Source: Pelagibacteraceae bacterium AG-447-N18
GTDB lineage: Bacteria; Pseudomonadota; Alphaproteobacteria; Pelagibacterales; Pelagibacteraceae
Reading direction: 5' to 3'
DNA length: 62,531 nt
Assembly: GCA_003212275.1 (NCBI GenBank)
Contig: QCQE01000006.1
Location: forward strand, 1-62,531
Within the stretch, counting starts at the first letter, position 1. The number at the start of each line of letters is the position of its first letter. The notes below the pieces were generated by a model that was given only the letters and a program-made list of their open reading frames with translations, made no database searches and was not told the DNA's origin. Both the position numbers and the translations under genes were made by a program. Shown here piece after piece: positions 22,631 to 33,977 of this stretch.

Positions 22631-23062
22631 ATGGCAGCTAAAAAAGAAATTAGTGGTTTTATAAAATTACAAATTAAAGGTGGTCAAGCAAATCCGGCTC
22701 CACCAGTTGGACCTGCATTAGGTCAACGCGGTGTAAACATAATGGAGTTTTGCAAAGCCTTCAACGATAAAACTAAAAAGTTAGCTGGTAAACCTGTACC
22801 AGTTGAAATTACAGTTTATAAAGATAAAAAATTTGACTTTAAAATAAAATCTCCGCCAGCGTCTTTCTTTATCAGAGAAGCTGCAAAATTAAAGAGCGGT
22901 TCCCAGGAACCTGGCCGAAATATTGTTGCATCAATAACAAAGAAACAAGCTGAAGAAATTGCTAAACAAAAAATGGAAGATTTAAATGCCCTTGATTTAG
23001 ATCAAGCGGTCAAAATAATTGCTGGTTCTGCAAGATCGATGGGTATTGAGGTAAAAGATTAA
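22631..23062 (+). CDS. rplK: 50S ribosomal protein L11
   Basis: 143 residues, full length. Typical N-terminus '[20 protein letters not shown]' followed by '[15 protein letters not shown]', and C-terminal rRNA-binding '[20 protein letters not shown]'. Part of the GTPase-associated centre of the ribosome. 4 bases after nusG. Confidence 0.98.
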   Translation: MAAKKEISGFIKLQIKGGQANPAPPVGPALGQRGVNIMEFCKAFNDKTKKLAGKPVPVEITVYKDKKFDFKIKSPPASFFIREAAKLKSGSQEPGRNIVASITKKQAEEIAKQKMEDLNALDLDQAVKIIAGSARSMGIEVKD

Positions 23063-23064
23063 TT

Positions 23065-23754
23065 ATGACTTCAAAAAGATTCAAAAAACTTCCTGAAAAA
23101 ACTACAGAACTTCCTTCTGAAGTAATTGAAAAATTACTTCCAATAATCAAAAAAAATTGCACAACTAAATTTGATGAGTCAGTTGATTTAAGTTTTCAAA
23201 TTAACAACAAACAAAAAAAAAATGAGATTAATATTAGAACTGTAGTAAACCTTCCTGGTGGATCTGGTAAAAAAATAAAAGTTGCAGTCGTATGTGAGGA
23301 TGCAAAATCTGATGAAGCAAAAAGTGCAGGTGCAGATATTGTAGGTAGTGATGAATTTATAGAAAAAATTAAAAATGGGGAAATGAATTTTGAAAAATTA
23401 ATTTGTACTCCTTCTATGATGATTAAATTGTCGAAATTAGGAAAGGTATTAGGACCAAAAGGTTTGATGCCCAACCCTAAACTTGGAACTGTGACTGAAA
23501 ATTTAAAAACAGCAATTTCAGATGCAAAATCTGGTCAAGCAGAAATTAGAAATGATAAAGATGGAAACATTGGTGTAAGTATAGGAAAAAAATCTTTTAG
23601 TGATGAGAAGTTAATCAAAAATTTTAATGCAGTGATAGATACACTCGAGAAAGAAAAATCAAACAATACAATAAAAGGAGATCTAATAAGAACAGCATTT
23701 TTAACATCAACAATGGGTGTTTCGTATAAATTAAAATTAGGGAAAAATATTTAA
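23065..23754 (+). CDS. rplA: 50S ribosomal protein L1
   Basis: 229 residues. Recognised by 'VVNLPGGSGKKIKVAVVCE' and the signature region 'LGKVLGPKGLMPNPKLGTV'. Forms the L1 stalk that moves deacylated tRNA from the E site. 2 bases after rplK. Confidence 0.98.
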   Translation: MTSKRFKKLPEKTTELPSEVIEKLLPIIKKNCTTKFDESVDLSFQINNKQKKNEINIRTVVNLPGGSGKKIKVAVVCEDAKSDEAKSAGADIVGSDEFIEKIKNGEMNFEKLICTPSMMIKLSKLGKVLGPKGLMPNPKLGTVTENLKTAISDAKSGQAEIRNDKDGNIGVSIGKKSFSDEKLIKNFNAVIDTLEKEKSNNTIKGDLIRTAFLTSTMGVSYKLKLGKNI

Positions 23755-23757
23755 GTT

Positions 23758-24279
23758 ATGATGAATAAAGAGCAAAAGAAAAACTATATTGCTGAAATGT
23801 CAACGCAATTTGAAAACAGTAAAGCAGTTATGGTAACTCATTATCAAGGGCTGACAATGACTCAATTAGATGAATTAAGATCAAAAATGAGAGAACATGG
23901 AATAATTTTCAAAATTACAAAAAATAGAATTACAAAATTAGCATTAGAAAAAACTAAGTGTAAAGATTTATCAAATTTATTTACCGGTCCAACAGCTGTT
24001 GCATTTGGAGAAGATGCAATTATGTCAGCTCGAATTTTATCTAAGTTTGCAAAAGATAATGAGAATCTTAAATTGATTGGTGGAATGATGGAAAATGAAA
24101 TTCTTGACCAAGCTGGAGTAATGAATGTCGCGAATTTGCCTACTTTAGACGAAGCAAGGGCTAATATTGTGGGTATTTTGAATGCATCTGCATCAAAATT
24201 AGTAAGTATTTTGCTTGCACGATCAGAAAAAATGAGTAGTTTACCCCCAGAAAATTCTGAAACACAACCTAAAGAGTAA
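23758..24279 (+). CDS. rplJ: 50S ribosomal protein L10
   Basis: 173 residues from the first of two adjacent ATGs; the second at 23761 gives the usual N-terminus 'MNKEQKKNYIAEM' and may be the true start. Typical 'VMVTHYQGLTMTQLDELR' and 'ITKNRITKLALEKT' segments. Anchors L7/L12 on the ribosome. Confidence 0.97.
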   Translation: MMNKEQKKNYIAEMSTQFENSKAVMVTHYQGLTMTQLDELRSKMREHGIIFKITKNRITKLALEKTKCKDLSNLFTGPTAVAFGEDAIMSARILSKFAKDNENLKLIGGMMENEILDQAGVMNVANLPTLDEARANIVGILNASASKLVSILLARSEKMSSLPPENSETQPKE

Positions 24280-24282
24280 ATT

Positions 24283-24648
24283 ATGCCAGATCTAAATAAA
24301 ATTATCGAAGACTTATCAAATTTGACTGTTGCTGAAGCAGCAGATCTTTCAAAACAATTGGAGGAAAAATGGGGTGTTACCCCTATGGCTCCAGCAGCTC
24401 CAGCAGCAGCAGGTGCAACAGCAGCGGCAGAAGATAAAGATGACTTTTCAATTATGCTTGTTTCTGCAGGTGATAAAAAGATTAATGTAATTAAAGAAGT
24501 AAGAGCAGCAACTTCTCTTGGTCTTAAAGAAGCCAAAGACTTAGTTGAAGGCGCACCTAAAGAAGTAAAAGCAGGTGTACCAAAAAAAGAAGCAGAAGAA
24601 ATCAAAGCTAAGTTAGAAGCTGCAGGGGCAAAAGTAGAACTTAAATAA
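24283..24648 (+). CDS. rplL: 50S ribosomal protein L7/L12
   Basis: 121 residues: N-terminal dimerisation helix pair, an Ala/Pro-rich hinge at about 36-50, and the C-terminal factor-binding domain with '[20 protein letters not shown]' and '[10 protein letters not shown]'. Recruits translational GTPases. Separated from rpoB by 57 bases holding a hairpin. Confidence 0.98.
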   Translation: MPDLNKIIEDLSNLTVAEAADLSKQLEEKWGVTPMAPAAPAAAGATAAAEDKDDFSIMLVSAGDKKINVIKEVRAATSLGLKEAKDLVEGAPKEVKAGVPKKEAEEIKAKLEAAGAKVELK

Positions 24649-24668
24649 ATTAACAGGAAATTTTTAAG

Positions 24669-24694
24669 TACTGATTAATTAAACTTAATCAGTA
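24669..24694 (+). promoter_or_regulatory. Hairpin in the rplL-rpoB gap
   Basis: TACTGATTAA (24669-24678) pairs perfectly with TTAATCAGTA (24685-24694) across a 6-base loop. No T run follows (TCAAGACA), so it is not a classical terminator. A partial attenuator or RNase processing site, as in the same gap of E. coli, would fit the need to make more L7/L12 than polymerase. Confidence 0.6.
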
Positions 24695-24705
24695 TCAAGA
24701 CATAG

Positions 24706-27700
24706 ATGCAAATATCTTTTACCGAAAAGAAAAATATTAGAAAGAGTTTCGGAAAACTTAAAGAAAGTTTATCCATTCCTAATTTAATAGAAGTTCAAAA
24801 AAATTCCTACGATGAATTAACATTCTTCAACCCTGAAGCAGGTGATTTAACTAAAGGATTTGACAGAGTATTTAAAAGTATTTTTCCTATTGAAGATCTT
24901 AACGACAAAGCAACTTTAGAGTATGTATCATACAGACTTGAAAAACCGAAATTTGATGTTGAGGAATGTATTGCTCGTGGTTTAACATATTCCTCAGCTT
25001 TAAAATGCACATTACGACTTGTTGTTTATGAAATAAATCAAGAAACAAACACAAAAGATATTTTATCAGCAAAAGAACAAGAAGTTTATATGGGAGAAGT
25101 TCCCATGATGACTAATAGTGGAACATTCATAACTAATGGTGTTCAAAGAGTTGTCGTGAACCAAATGCATAGAAGCCCAGGGGTATTTTTTGATCATGAT
25201 AAAGGCAAAACACACGCTAGTGGAAAACTTTTGTTTAACTGTAGAGTAATTCCAAATAGAGGATCATGGTTAGACTTTGAATATGATGTGAAGGATTTTT
25301 TATATTTTAAAATTGATAGAAAAAAGAAAATCCTAGCCTCAACTTTATTATTAGCTCTTGGTTATTCAAAAAGTGAAATAGTAAATGAATTCTACGAGTC
25401 AGAAAAATTTACTTTAGATGTAAAATCAGAAAAGTGGAAAACAAAATTTAATCCCGAAAATTATAAAGCTAAAAACTTCTCTGAAGAAGTTGTTGATGCT
25501 AAATCAGGAAAAGTTGTAATTAAATTAGGAGAAAAAATAAATTATTTAAACGCAAAAAAATTATCTAATGATGGATTGAAAGATATATTAGTTGCAAAAG
25601 AGTCTTTATTTGGAAAGTTTTTGCATAAAGATATTAAATTAAATGATCAAGAGGATGGATTATTAAAGATTGGTACTGAGTTAAATGAAACAATTATTCA
25701 GCAAATTTTAGATGCAAATATTACAAGTTTAGATATTTCCGTAACAAATTCTATCAACAAAGGTCCTTATTTACTCACTACAATCTTGAATGACAAAAAT
25801 AATTCTAAAGATGAAGCAATTACTGAAATTTATAAGATGTTAAGACCTGGTGAACCTCCAACAATTGAAATAGCAACTCAAATTTTCAATAATTTATTCT
25901 TTAGCTCGGACCGATATGACTTGTCTGACGTTGGAAGAGTCAAAATGAATTCTAGATTAGATTTAGAATGCTCAGATAAAATAACAATATTAAGAAATGA
26001 TGATATTTTAGCAATTATACGTAAAATGTTGGACTTAAGAGATGGTAAAGATGATGTTGATGACATTGACCATCTTGGAAATAGAAGAGTTAGATCTGTA
26101 GGTGAATTAGTTGAAAATCAAGCTCGTATTGGTGTTTATAGAATGGAAAGAGCTATTAAAGAAAAAATGACCACTTTAGATATCGAGTCTGCTATGCCAC
26201 AAGATTTGATAAATGCAAAACCACTCACAATTTCACTAAAAGATTTTTTTGCAAGTTCTCAACTTTCTCAATTTATGGATCAAACAAACCCACTTTCAGA
26301 AATTACTCATAAAAGAAGAGTTTCTGCTTTAGGTCCTGGTGGACTTACAAGGGAGCGAGCTGGGTTTGAGGTTAGGGACGTGCATCCAACCCATTATGGA
26401 AGAATTTGCCCAATCGAGACTCCAGAAGGTCCAAATATTGGTTTGATCAATAGTTTATCTACATATGCAAAAATTAATAAATATGGTTTTATTGAAAGTC
26501 CTTACAAGAGAGTAAAAGAAGGTGTTGTCCAAGATAAAGTAGAATATTTATCTGCAATGGAGGAAACAAAATTTACTATAGCTCAAGCAAATACTAAAAT
26601 TGATAAAAATGGTAAAATAGTTGAGGAATTAGTTTCTTGTCGACAAAACTTAAACTTCCTTTTATCAAAACCTGAAACAATAGATTATATTGATGTTTCT
26701 CCTAAACAATTGGTTTCTGTTGCTGCTTCTTTAATACCCTTTTTAGAAAATGATGATGCAAACAGAGCATTAATGGGTTCTAACATGATGAGACAAGCAG
26801 TCCCGTTATTAAAACCTGAAGCACCTTTAGTTGGAACTGGAATAGAAAGCGATGTTGCATTAGACTCAGGAGTCACAATCGTTGCTAAAAGAGATGGGGT
26901 AGTTGATAAAATTGATGGTAAGAGAATTGTAATTAAAGTCACAGAGGAAACTGATTTCTCAAAATCTGGAGTTGATATTTACAATTTACAAAAATTTAAA
27001 AGATCTAACCAAAACACATGTATCAATCAAAGACCTTTAGTTAGAGTTGGGGATAAAGTAAAAACAGGTGATATAATTGCAGACGGTCCCTCTACTAAAT
27101 TAGGTGAATTAGCTTTAGGAAAAAATGTTACTGTAGCATTTATGCCGTGGCAAGGATACAATTTTGAGGACTCTATTTTAATTTCAGAAAGATGTGTGAC
27201 TGATGATGTATTTACCTCAGTACATATTGTTGAATATGAGATTATGGCAAGAGATACAAAACTTGGTGAAGAAGAAATAACAAGAGATATACCTAATGTT
27301 AATGAGGAAGCTTTAAAAAATTTAGATGAGTCGGGAATAGTATATATTGGTGCAGAGGTAAATGCTGGTGATATATTGGTGGGAAAAGTTACACCTAAGG
27401 GAGACTCCGCATCAGGCCCTGAAGAAAAATTATTAAGATCAATTTTTGGTGAAAAAGCTATAGATGTTACAGATACATCACTTAGAATGTCTAGAGGAAG
27501 TAGTGGTACTGTAGTTGATGTAAGAGTTTTCAACAGACATGGTATAGAGAAAGATGAAAGATCCATCACAATTGAGCGTGCAGAAATTGATCAAGTACAA
27601 CAAGACAAAATTGTTGAGGAAGAAATTTTAGAGAGAAGTATTAAACAAAGAGCCGCTCAAATTTTATCAGGGGAAACTCTTTCTAAGAAAATAAAAGATG

Positions 27701-28794
27701 TTGAGGCTGGTTCTAAATTAGATTTTGAAACTATTAATAAAATATCAATTAATGATCTTTTTAAATTAACTATTTCAAATCAAAAAAATGAAAATGCATT
27801 TTTACAATTAAAAGATCAGTATAATAAAGCTAAACAAGATATAACTGAAAGATTTGAAGATAAAGTTTTAAAAATAAGAAGTGGTGATGATTTATTACCT
27901 AGTGTGATGAAAATGGTAAAAGTTTTTGTCGCAATCAAAAGAAGATTGAGACCTGGTGATAAAATGTCAGGTCGACATGGTAATAAAGGTGTAGTTAGTA
28001 AGATTGTGCCGGTTGAGGACATGCCTTATAGAGAAGATGGTAGACCTGTAGATATAGTATTAAATCCTTTAGGTGTGCCAAGTCGTATGAATGTGGGGCA
28101 AATTCTTGAAACTCATTTGGGATGGGCTTGCAAAGAATTTGGAGAACAAATTAAAAATTTAGTTAATGAGAATAATAAAAAGATTGAGAGAAATGCAAAA
28201 ATAGAAAGTTTTTTAAAATCTGTTTATGGCGAAGAAATATTTGATCAAAAAGTTGATAAACTAAGTAAAACAGAATTTAAGGATTTATGTGAAAATTTAC
28301 AAAATGGTATAGCTATTTCCACTCCAGTTTTTGATGGGGCTAAAGAAAAAAATGTAACAGAAATGTTAGAGTTAGCAAATTTACCTAAATCAGGACAAAC
28401 TTATTTATGGGATGGAAGAACTGGTGAAAAATTTGACAGACCAGTTACAGTTGGAATAATTTACATGCTTAAACTTCATCATCTGGTTGAGGATAAAATT
28501 CACGCTAGATCTACAGGTCCTTATAGTTTGGTAACCCAACAGCCATTGGGTGGAAAAGCTCAATTAGGTGGACAAAGATTTGGTGAAATGGAGGTATGGG
28601 CACTTGAGGCATATGGTGCATCATACACACTTCAAGAAATACTTACTGTAAAATCTGATGATGTTGCAGGAAGAGTAAAAGTTTATGAGACTATTGTTAA
28701 GGGTGAGGAGAACTTTGAGTCTGGAATACCAGAATCATTTAACGTACTTGTTAAAGAAATTAAATCTTTAGCTTTAAATGTGGAATTAAATTAA
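24706..28794 (+). CDS. rpoB: RNA polymerase beta subunit
   Basis: 1362 residues, full length. Fork and rifampicin region '[20 protein letters not shown]' followed by [17 protein letters not shown]; '[16 protein letters not shown]'; '[12 protein letters not shown]' in the C-terminal half; and the C-terminal '[18 protein letters not shown]'. The Asp-516-type and His-526-type positions of the rifampicin pocket look wild type. No Shine-Dalgarno sequence is visible before the ATG. Confidence 0.99.
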   Translation: MQISFTEKKNIRKSFGKLKESLSIPNLIEVQKNSYDELTFFNPEAGDLTKGFDRVFKSIFPIEDLNDKATLEYVSYRLEKPKFDVEECIARGLTYSSALKCTLRLVVYEINQETNTKDILSAKEQEVYMGEVPMMTNSGTFITNGVQRVVVNQMHRSPGVFFDHDKGKTHASGKLLFNCRVIPNRGSWLDFEYDVKDFLYFKIDRKKKILASTLLLALGYSKSEIVNEFYESEKFTLDVKSEKWKTKFNPENYKAKNFSEEVVDAKSGKVVIKLGEKINYLNAKKLSNDGLKDILVAKESLFGKFLHKDIKLNDQEDGLLKIGTELNETIIQQILDANITSLDISVTNSINKGPYLLTTILNDKNNSKDEAITEIYKMLRPGEPPTIEIATQIFNNLFFSSDRYDLSDVGRVKMNSRLDLECSDKITILRNDDILAIIRKMLDLRDGKDDVDDIDHLGNRRVRSVGELVENQARIGVYRMERAIKEKMTTLDIESAMPQDLINAKPLTISLKDFFASSQLSQFMDQTNPLSEITHKRRVSALGPGGLTRERAGFEVRDVHPTHYGRICPIETPEGPNIGLINSLSTYAKINKYGFIESPYKRVKEGVVQDKVEYLSAMEETKFTIAQANTKIDKNGKIVEELVSCRQNLNFLLSKPETIDYIDVSPKQLVSVAASLIPFLENDDANRALMGSNMMRQAVPLLKPEAPLVGTGIESDVALDSGVTIVAKRDGVVDKIDGKRIVIKVTEETDFSKSGVDIYNLQKFKRSNQNTCINQRPLVRVGDKVKTGDIIADGPSTKLGELALGKNVTVAFMPWQGYNFEDSILISERCVTDDVFTSVHIVEYEIMARDTKLGEEEITRDIPNVNEEALKNLDESGIVYIGAEVNAGDILVGKVTPKGDSASGPEEKLLRSIFGEKAIDVTDTSLRMSRGSSGTVVDVRVFNRHGIEKDERSITIERAEIDQVQQDKIVEEEILERSIKQRAAQILSGETLSKKIKDVEAGSKLDFETINKISINDLFKLTISNQKNENAFLQLKDQYNKAKQDITERFEDKVLKIRSGDDLLPSVMKMVKVFVAIKRRLRPGDKMSGRHGNKGVVSKIVPVEDMPYREDGRPVDIVLNPLGVPSRMNVGQILETHLGWACKEFGEQIKNLVNENNKKIERNAKIESFLKSVYGEEIFDQKVDKLSKTEFKDLCENLQNGIAISTPVFDGAKEKNVTEMLELANLPKSGQTYLWDGRTGEKFDRPVTVGIIYMLKLHHLVEDKIHARSTGPYSLVTQQPLGGKAQLGGQRFGEMEVWALEAYGASYTLQEILTVKSDDVAGRVKVYETIVKGEENFESGIPESFNVLVKEIKSLALNVELN

Positions 28795-28796
28795 TT

Positions 28797-31700
28797 ATGA
28801 AAAAAGAACTAACAGACCTATTTAAAAATTCAGAAATATCTGAAGCTCAAAACTTTAATAGTATAAAGATCTCACTAGCTAGCCCAGAGAAAATAAAATC
28901 TTGGACCTATGGTGAAATTAAAAAACCAGAAACTATTAATTATAGAACTTTTAGACCAGAGAAAGATGGTCTTTTCTGTGCAAGAATATTTGGTCCAATT
29001 AAAGATTACGAGTGTTTGTGTGGAAAATATAAAAGAATGAAATTTAGAGGCATCATCTGTGAAAAATGTGGTGTTGAGGTAACAAAATCAAATGTTCGAA
29101 GAGAACGAATGGGTCACATTAATTTAGCGACACCTGTTGCACATATATGGTTTTTAAAATCACTACCCAGTAGAATAGCACTTGCTGTTGATATGAAGCT
29201 TAAAGAAGTCGAAAGGGTTTTATATTTTGAAAATTTTATAGTTATTGAGCCAGGTTTAACAGGTCTACAAAAAAATCAGCTTTTAAATGAGGAAGAACTA
29301 GCAAAATATCAAGATGAATATGGTGAAGAGGCTTTTACAGCTGGAATTGGAGCTGAAGCAGTTCTGGAAATGCTTAAAAATCTTGATTTGGACTTAGAGA
29401 GAAAAAATCTTGTTGATTACATCAAAGAGACGAAATCAAAAGTGAATGAAGAAAGAGCTATTAAGAGATTAAAATTGATTGAGTCTTTTATCGAAACTGG
29501 ACAAAAACCTGAGTGGATGATTATGACAGTTGTTCCTGTTATTCCACCAGAATTAAGACCTTTAGTCCCTCTAGATGGTGGAAGATTTGCAACATCAGAT
29601 TTAAATGATCTTTATAGAAGGGTTATTAACAGAAATAATCGTTTAAAGAGACTAATGGATCTAAAGGCACCAGATATTATCATTAGAAATGAAAAAAGGA
29701 TGTTACAAGAGTCTGTTGATGCACTCTTTGATAACGGAAGAAGAGGAAGAGTAATTACCGGAACAGGTAAAAGACCATTAAAATCTTTAGCTGAGATGTT
29801 AAAAGGAAAACAAGGAAGATTTAGACAAAATCTTCTTGGTAAAAGAGTTGATTATTCAGGTCGTTCAGTCATCGTAGTAGGTCCAGACTTAAAATTACAT
29901 GAATGTGGATTGCCAAAGAAAATGGCCTTAGAGTTATTTAAACCATTTTTATATGCAAGACTTAATAAACTAGGTTTAGCCTCTACGATTAAGCAAGCAA
30001 AAAAATTAGTTGAGAAAGAAACTAACGCTGTTTGGGATGCACTTGAATTAATTGTTAGAGAACATCCAGTTTTATTAAATAGGGCTCCAACACTTCATAG
30101 GTTGGGAGTTCAAGCTTTTGAACCAAAATTAATTGAGGGAGATGCAATTGAATTACATCCTTTAACATGTGCTGCATTTAATGCAGATTTTGATGGTGAT
30201 CAAATGGCTGTGCACGTACCTTTAAGTTTAGAGGCACAACTTGAGGCTAGAATATTAATGCTATCAACCAATAATATTCTTTCTCCATCTAACGGAAAAC
30301 CAATAATTGTGCCAAGTCAGGATATGATTTTAGGAATTTATTATTTATCTCAAGAACCAGTCACTGATAAGCCAGCTGGATATTTTTTAAATGCAGATCA
30401 AATTGAATTTGCTTTATCCTCTGGTCAAATTAAAGTTCATAGTACAATTATCTCTAGATTTGAAACTGTTGATGAAAAAGGTAATCAAAAATTTGAAAAG
30501 TATACATCTACTGCAGGAAGATTTCTTTTGGCTAACTTATTACCAAAAAATAATAATATTAAATTTTCTTTAATTGATAGAATTTTACCGAAAAAAACAG
30601 TCTCAGAAATAATTGATATTGTCTTTAGATTTTGCGGTCAAAAAACAACAGTAATTTTCTGTGATAAATTAAAAGATCTCGGATTTAAGCATGCATTTAA
30701 AGCTGGAATTTCTTTTGGTAAAGATGATTTAGTTATCCCTGAAAATAAAACACAATTAATTGATGATACAAAGAAATTAATTGCTGATTATGAGACACAA
30801 TATGCAGAAGGTTTAATCACTAGAGGTGAAAAATATAATAAAGTCGTCGATGCTTGGTCCAAATGTACCGATAAAGTTGCTGGTGAGATGATGAAGGGAA
30901 TTTCTGCAACAGAGAAAACTTCAGAGGGATTAAAGATAAATTCAGTATTTATGATGGCGGATAGTGGAGCAAGAGGATCGGCTGCACAAATGAAACAATT
31001 AGCCGGTATGAGGGGACTAATTGCAAAACCATCAGGGGAGATTATTGAAAGCCCAATAACCTCAAATTTTAAAGAGGGTTTAACTGCATTAGAATATTTT
31101 AATTCTACTCATGGTGCAAGAAAAGGCCTAGCGGATACAGCTCTTAAAACTGCTAGTTCGGGTTATCTAACTAGAAGACTTTGTGACGTTGCTCAAGATT
31201 TAACAGTTACAAAGAAAAATTGTGACAATCCTGGTTTCATAGAATTATCAGAAATATTAGAAGGTGGTAATGTTGTTGTAAGTTTATCTGAAAGAGCTTT
31301 AGGTAGAGTCGTTGCTACTGATGTTAAACATCCTATAACCGGTGAAGTAATAATCAAGAAATCATCAATGATAGATGAAGCTGGTTGTGATAAGATTGAT
31401 TCTGCTGGCATAAAATCTTTAAAAGTCTTTTCAGTTATGACCTGTAGTTCTAAAGAAGGTGTTTGTGCAACTTGTTATGGAAGAGATTTATCTAGAGGTC
31501 AAATGGTGCACGTTGGTGAGGCTATTGGAATGATTTCTGCACAATCAATCGGAGAACCTGGAACACAATTAACAATGAGAACTTTTCATGTAGGTGGTAC
31601 TGCTTCAGTCAAACAAGACTCACAAATAGTTACTAAAAATGAGGGGACTTTAAAGATTATAAATTCAAATATTCTGGAAGATTCTAAAAAGAATTTGATT

Positions 31701-32960
31701 GTAATGGGTAGAAATACACAATTATCTATCGAAGATGATAATGGAGTACAAATCGCTGTTTATAAAGTAGCTTATGGTTCAAAATTGTTTTTTAAGAACG
31801 ATGATAAAGTAAAAGCTAACACAAAAATTTGTGAATGGGATCCTTATACCACGCCAGTAATTGCTGAAAAAAGTGGTATTGCAAGTTTTGTTGATTTAAT
31901 TGATGGTGTATCAATTCAAGAAACAACAGATGATGCAACAGGTATCTCCTCAAAATCAGTAGTAGATTGGAGATCTCAATCAAAAAGTACAGATTTAAAA
32001 CCAAGAATTACTTTAAGAGATGAAAAAGGAAACGTTATTAAAAAGGCAGATGATAATGAGGCTAGATATTATCTAGTTCCTGACTCAATCTTATCAGTGA
32101 AAGATGGTCAAAAAGTTTCTGCTGGTGACGTTATTGCAAGATTACCTAAAGAAACTACTAAAACTAAAGACATTACTGGAGGCCTTCCAAGAGTTGCTGA
32201 ATTGTTTGAGGCTAGAAAAGCTAAAGATAGTGCAATCATTGCTGAAAATGATGGCCAAGTTATATTTGGAAAAGAAGTAAGAGGAAAACAAAGAATATCA
32301 ATTGTGCCTGAAGATGGATCAGAACCATCTAACTATTTAATACCTAAAGGAAAACATATTAATTTTAATCAGGGTGAAAAAATTAAAAAAGGGGAATATT
32401 TATTAGATGGACAGCCATTACCACACGATATTCTTAGAATTATGGGTATAAAAGATTTAACTGAATACTTTGTTAATCAGGTTCAAGAGGTCTACAGATT
32501 ACAGGGTGTAATTATTAACGATAAACACATAGAAACTATTTTAAGACAAATGTTGAAAAAAGTTGAGGTAAAAACTACTGGTGATTCCTCTTATTTACCT
32601 GGTGAAATCATTGATAGAATTAAATTTGATAATGTTAATGAAAAATTAAAATCTGAGGGTAAAAAGCCAGCTACTGGAGAAAGAGTTTTAATGGGGATTA
32701 CTAAAGCTTCACTGCAGACCGAATCTTTTATTTCTGCTGCGTCATTCCAGGAAACTACGAGAGTTCTTACAGATGCTGCTATCAAGGGTAAAGTTGATCC
32801 ACTTAATGGCTTAAAAGAGAATGTAATAGTTGGACGATTAGTACCTGCTGGAACTGGTAATATAAAAAATAAATGGAACAAAAAAGCTCTTCAAGATGAC
32901 AATAAATTTCTTTCTGAGCAAGAACAGATTGAACAGCCAGAAACCCCTGTAAATCAATAA
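28797..32960 (+). CDS. rpoC: RNA polymerase beta' subunit
   Basis: 1387 residues, full length. N-terminal zinc site with Cys pairs in '[20 protein letters not shown]' and the following CGVEV; catalytic Mg-binding '[10 protein letters not shown]'; second zinc site around '[16 protein letters not shown]'; bridge-helix region and trigger loop '[12 protein letters not shown]'. Starts 2 bases after rpoB. Confidence 0.99.
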   Translation: MKKELTDLFKNSEISEAQNFNSIKISLASPEKIKSWTYGEIKKPETINYRTFRPEKDGLFCARIFGPIKDYECLCGKYKRMKFRGIICEKCGVEVTKSNVRRERMGHINLATPVAHIWFLKSLPSRIALAVDMKLKEVERVLYFENFIVIEPGLTGLQKNQLLNEEELAKYQDEYGEEAFTAGIGAEAVLEMLKNLDLDLERKNLVDYIKETKSKVNEERAIKRLKLIESFIETGQKPEWMIMTVVPVIPPELRPLVPLDGGRFATSDLNDLYRRVINRNNRLKRLMDLKAPDIIIRNEKRMLQESVDALFDNGRRGRVITGTGKRPLKSLAEMLKGKQGRFRQNLLGKRVDYSGRSVIVVGPDLKLHECGLPKKMALELFKPFLYARLNKLGLASTIKQAKKLVEKETNAVWDALELIVREHPVLLNRAPTLHRLGVQAFEPKLIEGDAIELHPLTCAAFNADFDGDQMAVHVPLSLEAQLEARILMLSTNNILSPSNGKPIIVPSQDMILGIYYLSQEPVTDKPAGYFLNADQIEFALSSGQIKVHSTIISRFETVDEKGNQKFEKYTSTAGRFLLANLLPKNNNIKFSLIDRILPKKTVSEIIDIVFRFCGQKTTVIFCDKLKDLGFKHAFKAGISFGKDDLVIPENKTQLIDDTKKLIADYETQYAEGLITRGEKYNKVVDAWSKCTDKVAGEMMKGISATEKTSEGLKINSVFMMADSGARGSAAQMKQLAGMRGLIAKPSGEIIESPITSNFKEGLTALEYFNSTHGARKGLADTALKTASSGYLTRRLCDVAQDLTVTKKNCDNPGFIELSEILEGGNVVVSLSERALGRVVATDVKHPITGEVIIKKSSMIDEAGCDKIDSAGIKSLKVFSVMTCSSKEGVCATCYGRDLSRGQMVHVGEAIGMISAQSIGEPGTQLTMRTFHVGGTASVKQDSQIVTKNEGTLKIINSNILEDSKKNLIVMGRNTQLSIEDDNGVQIAVYKVAYGSKLFFKNDDKVKANTKICEWDPYTTPVIAEKSGIASFVDLIDGVSIQETTDDATGISSKSVVDWRSQSKSTDLKPRITLRDEKGNVIKKADDNEARYYLVPDSILSVKDGQKVSAGDVIARLPKETTKTKDITGGLPRVAELFEARKAKDSAIIAENDGQVIFGKEVRGKQRISIVPEDGSEPSNYLIPKGKHINFNQGEKIKKGEYLLDGQPLPHDILRIMGIKDLTEYFVNQVQEVYRLQGVIINDKHIETILRQMLKKVEVKTTGDSSYLPGEIIDRIKFDNVNEKLKSEGKKPATGERVLMGITKASLQTESFISAASFQETTRVLTDAAIKGKVDPLNGLKENVIVGRLVPAGTGNIKNKWNKKALQDDNKFLSEQEQIEQPETPVNQ

Positions 32961-32989
32961 AAATAACATCTTTGTTAACTAGTTTTAGT

Positions 32990-33017
32990 TTGACAAAATT
33001 AAATTAATAAGTATTTT
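32990..33017 (+). promoter_or_regulatory. Candidate promoter of the str-S10-spc cluster
   Basis: A consensus TTGACA at 32990-32995, 16-base spacer and TATTTT at 33012-33017, in the 166-base gap between rpoC and rpsL, the largest non-coding gap of the window. Transcription would start near 33025 and leave a leader of about 100 bases. Confidence 0.6.
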
Positions 33018-33040
33018 GGCGATATTTTTTGGTTGGAATG

Positions 33041-33092
33041 TAGTGTTAACTTTAGACACTAAACGCTGCCACAAATAACCTGTCAGTTATTT
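33041..33092 (+). promoter_or_regulatory. rpsL leader with two stem-loops
   Basis: TAGTGT (33041-33046) pairs with ACACTA (33056-33061) across nine bases. AAATAAC (33073-33079) pairs with GTTATTT (33086-33092) across CTGTCA. The leader is GC-richer than other gaps (CGCTGCC, ACCTGTCAG). It may be a ribosomal-protein binding site for autoregulation. Confidence 0.4.
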
Positions 33093-33126
33093 CATTCAAA
33101 AATAAATAATTTTAAAATTTACGGAT

Positions 33127-33498
33127 ATGCCAACTATTAACCAGTTGTTAAGAAAAAAAAGAACTAAACCAATTGCTAGGAACAAAGTTCCAGCATTACA
33201 AAAACAACCTCTAAAGCGAGGTGTTTGTGTAAAAGTTTATACGACAACTCCAAAAAAACCTAATTCAGCTTTAAGAAAAGTTGCTAGAGTGAGATTATCA
33301 AATGGTTTTGAAGTAACTGCTTATATACCTGGAGAAGGTCATAATCTTCAAGAACACTCTGTCGTATTAATTAGAGGTGGGAGGGTAAAAGATTTACCAG
33401 GTGTTCGTTATCATATTTTAAGAGGTAATCTAGATACTCAAGGTGTTGCAAATAGAAAGAAAAGAAGATCCTTGTATGGAACAAAAAAAGGTAAATAG
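33127..33498 (+). CDS. rpsL: 30S ribosomal protein S12
   Basis: 123 residues. Typical '[12 protein letters not shown]', '[18 protein letters not shown]' and '[13 protein letters not shown]'. The Lys residues of the streptomycin site ('PKKPNS' and 'RVKDLPG') appear wild type. First gene of the str operon. Confidence 0.98.
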   Translation: MPTINQLLRKKRTKPIARNKVPALQKQPLKRGVCVKVYTTTPKKPNSALRKVARVRLSNGFEVTAYIPGEGHNLQEHSVVLIRGGRVKDLPGVRYHILRGNLDTQGVANRKKRRSLYGTKKGK

Positions 33499-33500
33499 AT

Positions 33501-33971
33501 ATGTCTAGAAAAAAAACACAACCTAAAAAAAATATTGTTCCTGACCCAAAGTTTAATTCCACAATTATCCCAAAATTAATTAATAATATCATGTACGATG
33601 GAAAAAGAGGTGTGGCCACTAAAATAGTTTATGATGCAATTGAAAAGATTAAAACAAAATCAAAAGATGAACCTATTAATATTTTTAACGAAGCAATAAA
33701 TAATATTAAACCAACTGTTGAAGTGAGATCACGAAGAGTGGGTGGAGCTACCTATCAAGTTCCAGTTGAAGTAAAAAGTAAAAGAGCACAAGCTTTGGCT
33801 ATCAGATGGCTTATAGACTCAGCAAGAAAAAGAAAAGATAAACATATGTCTGATAAAATTTTTAATGAACTTTATGATGCGTACGAAAAAAAAGGTGCAG
33901 CTGTGAAGAAAAAAGAGGATGTGCATAAGATGGCAGAGTCTAATAAGGCTTTTGCACACTTTAGGTGGTAA
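33501..33971 (+). CDS. rpsG: 30S ribosomal protein S7
   Basis: 156 residues, full length, with 'INNIMYDGKRGVATKIVYDA', 'VEVRSRRVGGATYQVPVEV' and 'RWLIDSARKRKDKHMSDKI'. Nucleates assembly of the 30S head. 2 bases after rpsL. Confidence 0.98.
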   Translation: MSRKKTQPKKNIVPDPKFNSTIIPKLINNIMYDGKRGVATKIVYDAIEKIKTKSKDEPINIFNEAINNIKPTVEVRSRRVGGATYQVPVEVKSKRAQALAIRWLIDSARKRKDKHMSDKIFNELYDAYEKKGAAVKKKEDVHKMAESNKAFAHFRW

Positions 33972-33977
33972 AATATT

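Noticed and set aside
23862-24605. Long open frame on the minus strand (about 247 codons) opposite rplJ-rplL
   Set aside because: It lies antisense to clear ribosomal-protein genes, is rich in Ser/Ala/Phe as expected for a mirror frame, and has no recognisable family.
27027-27569. 180-codon open frame antisense to rpoB
   Set aside because: Shadow of the rpoB coding bias; no promoter, ribosome site or family resemblance.
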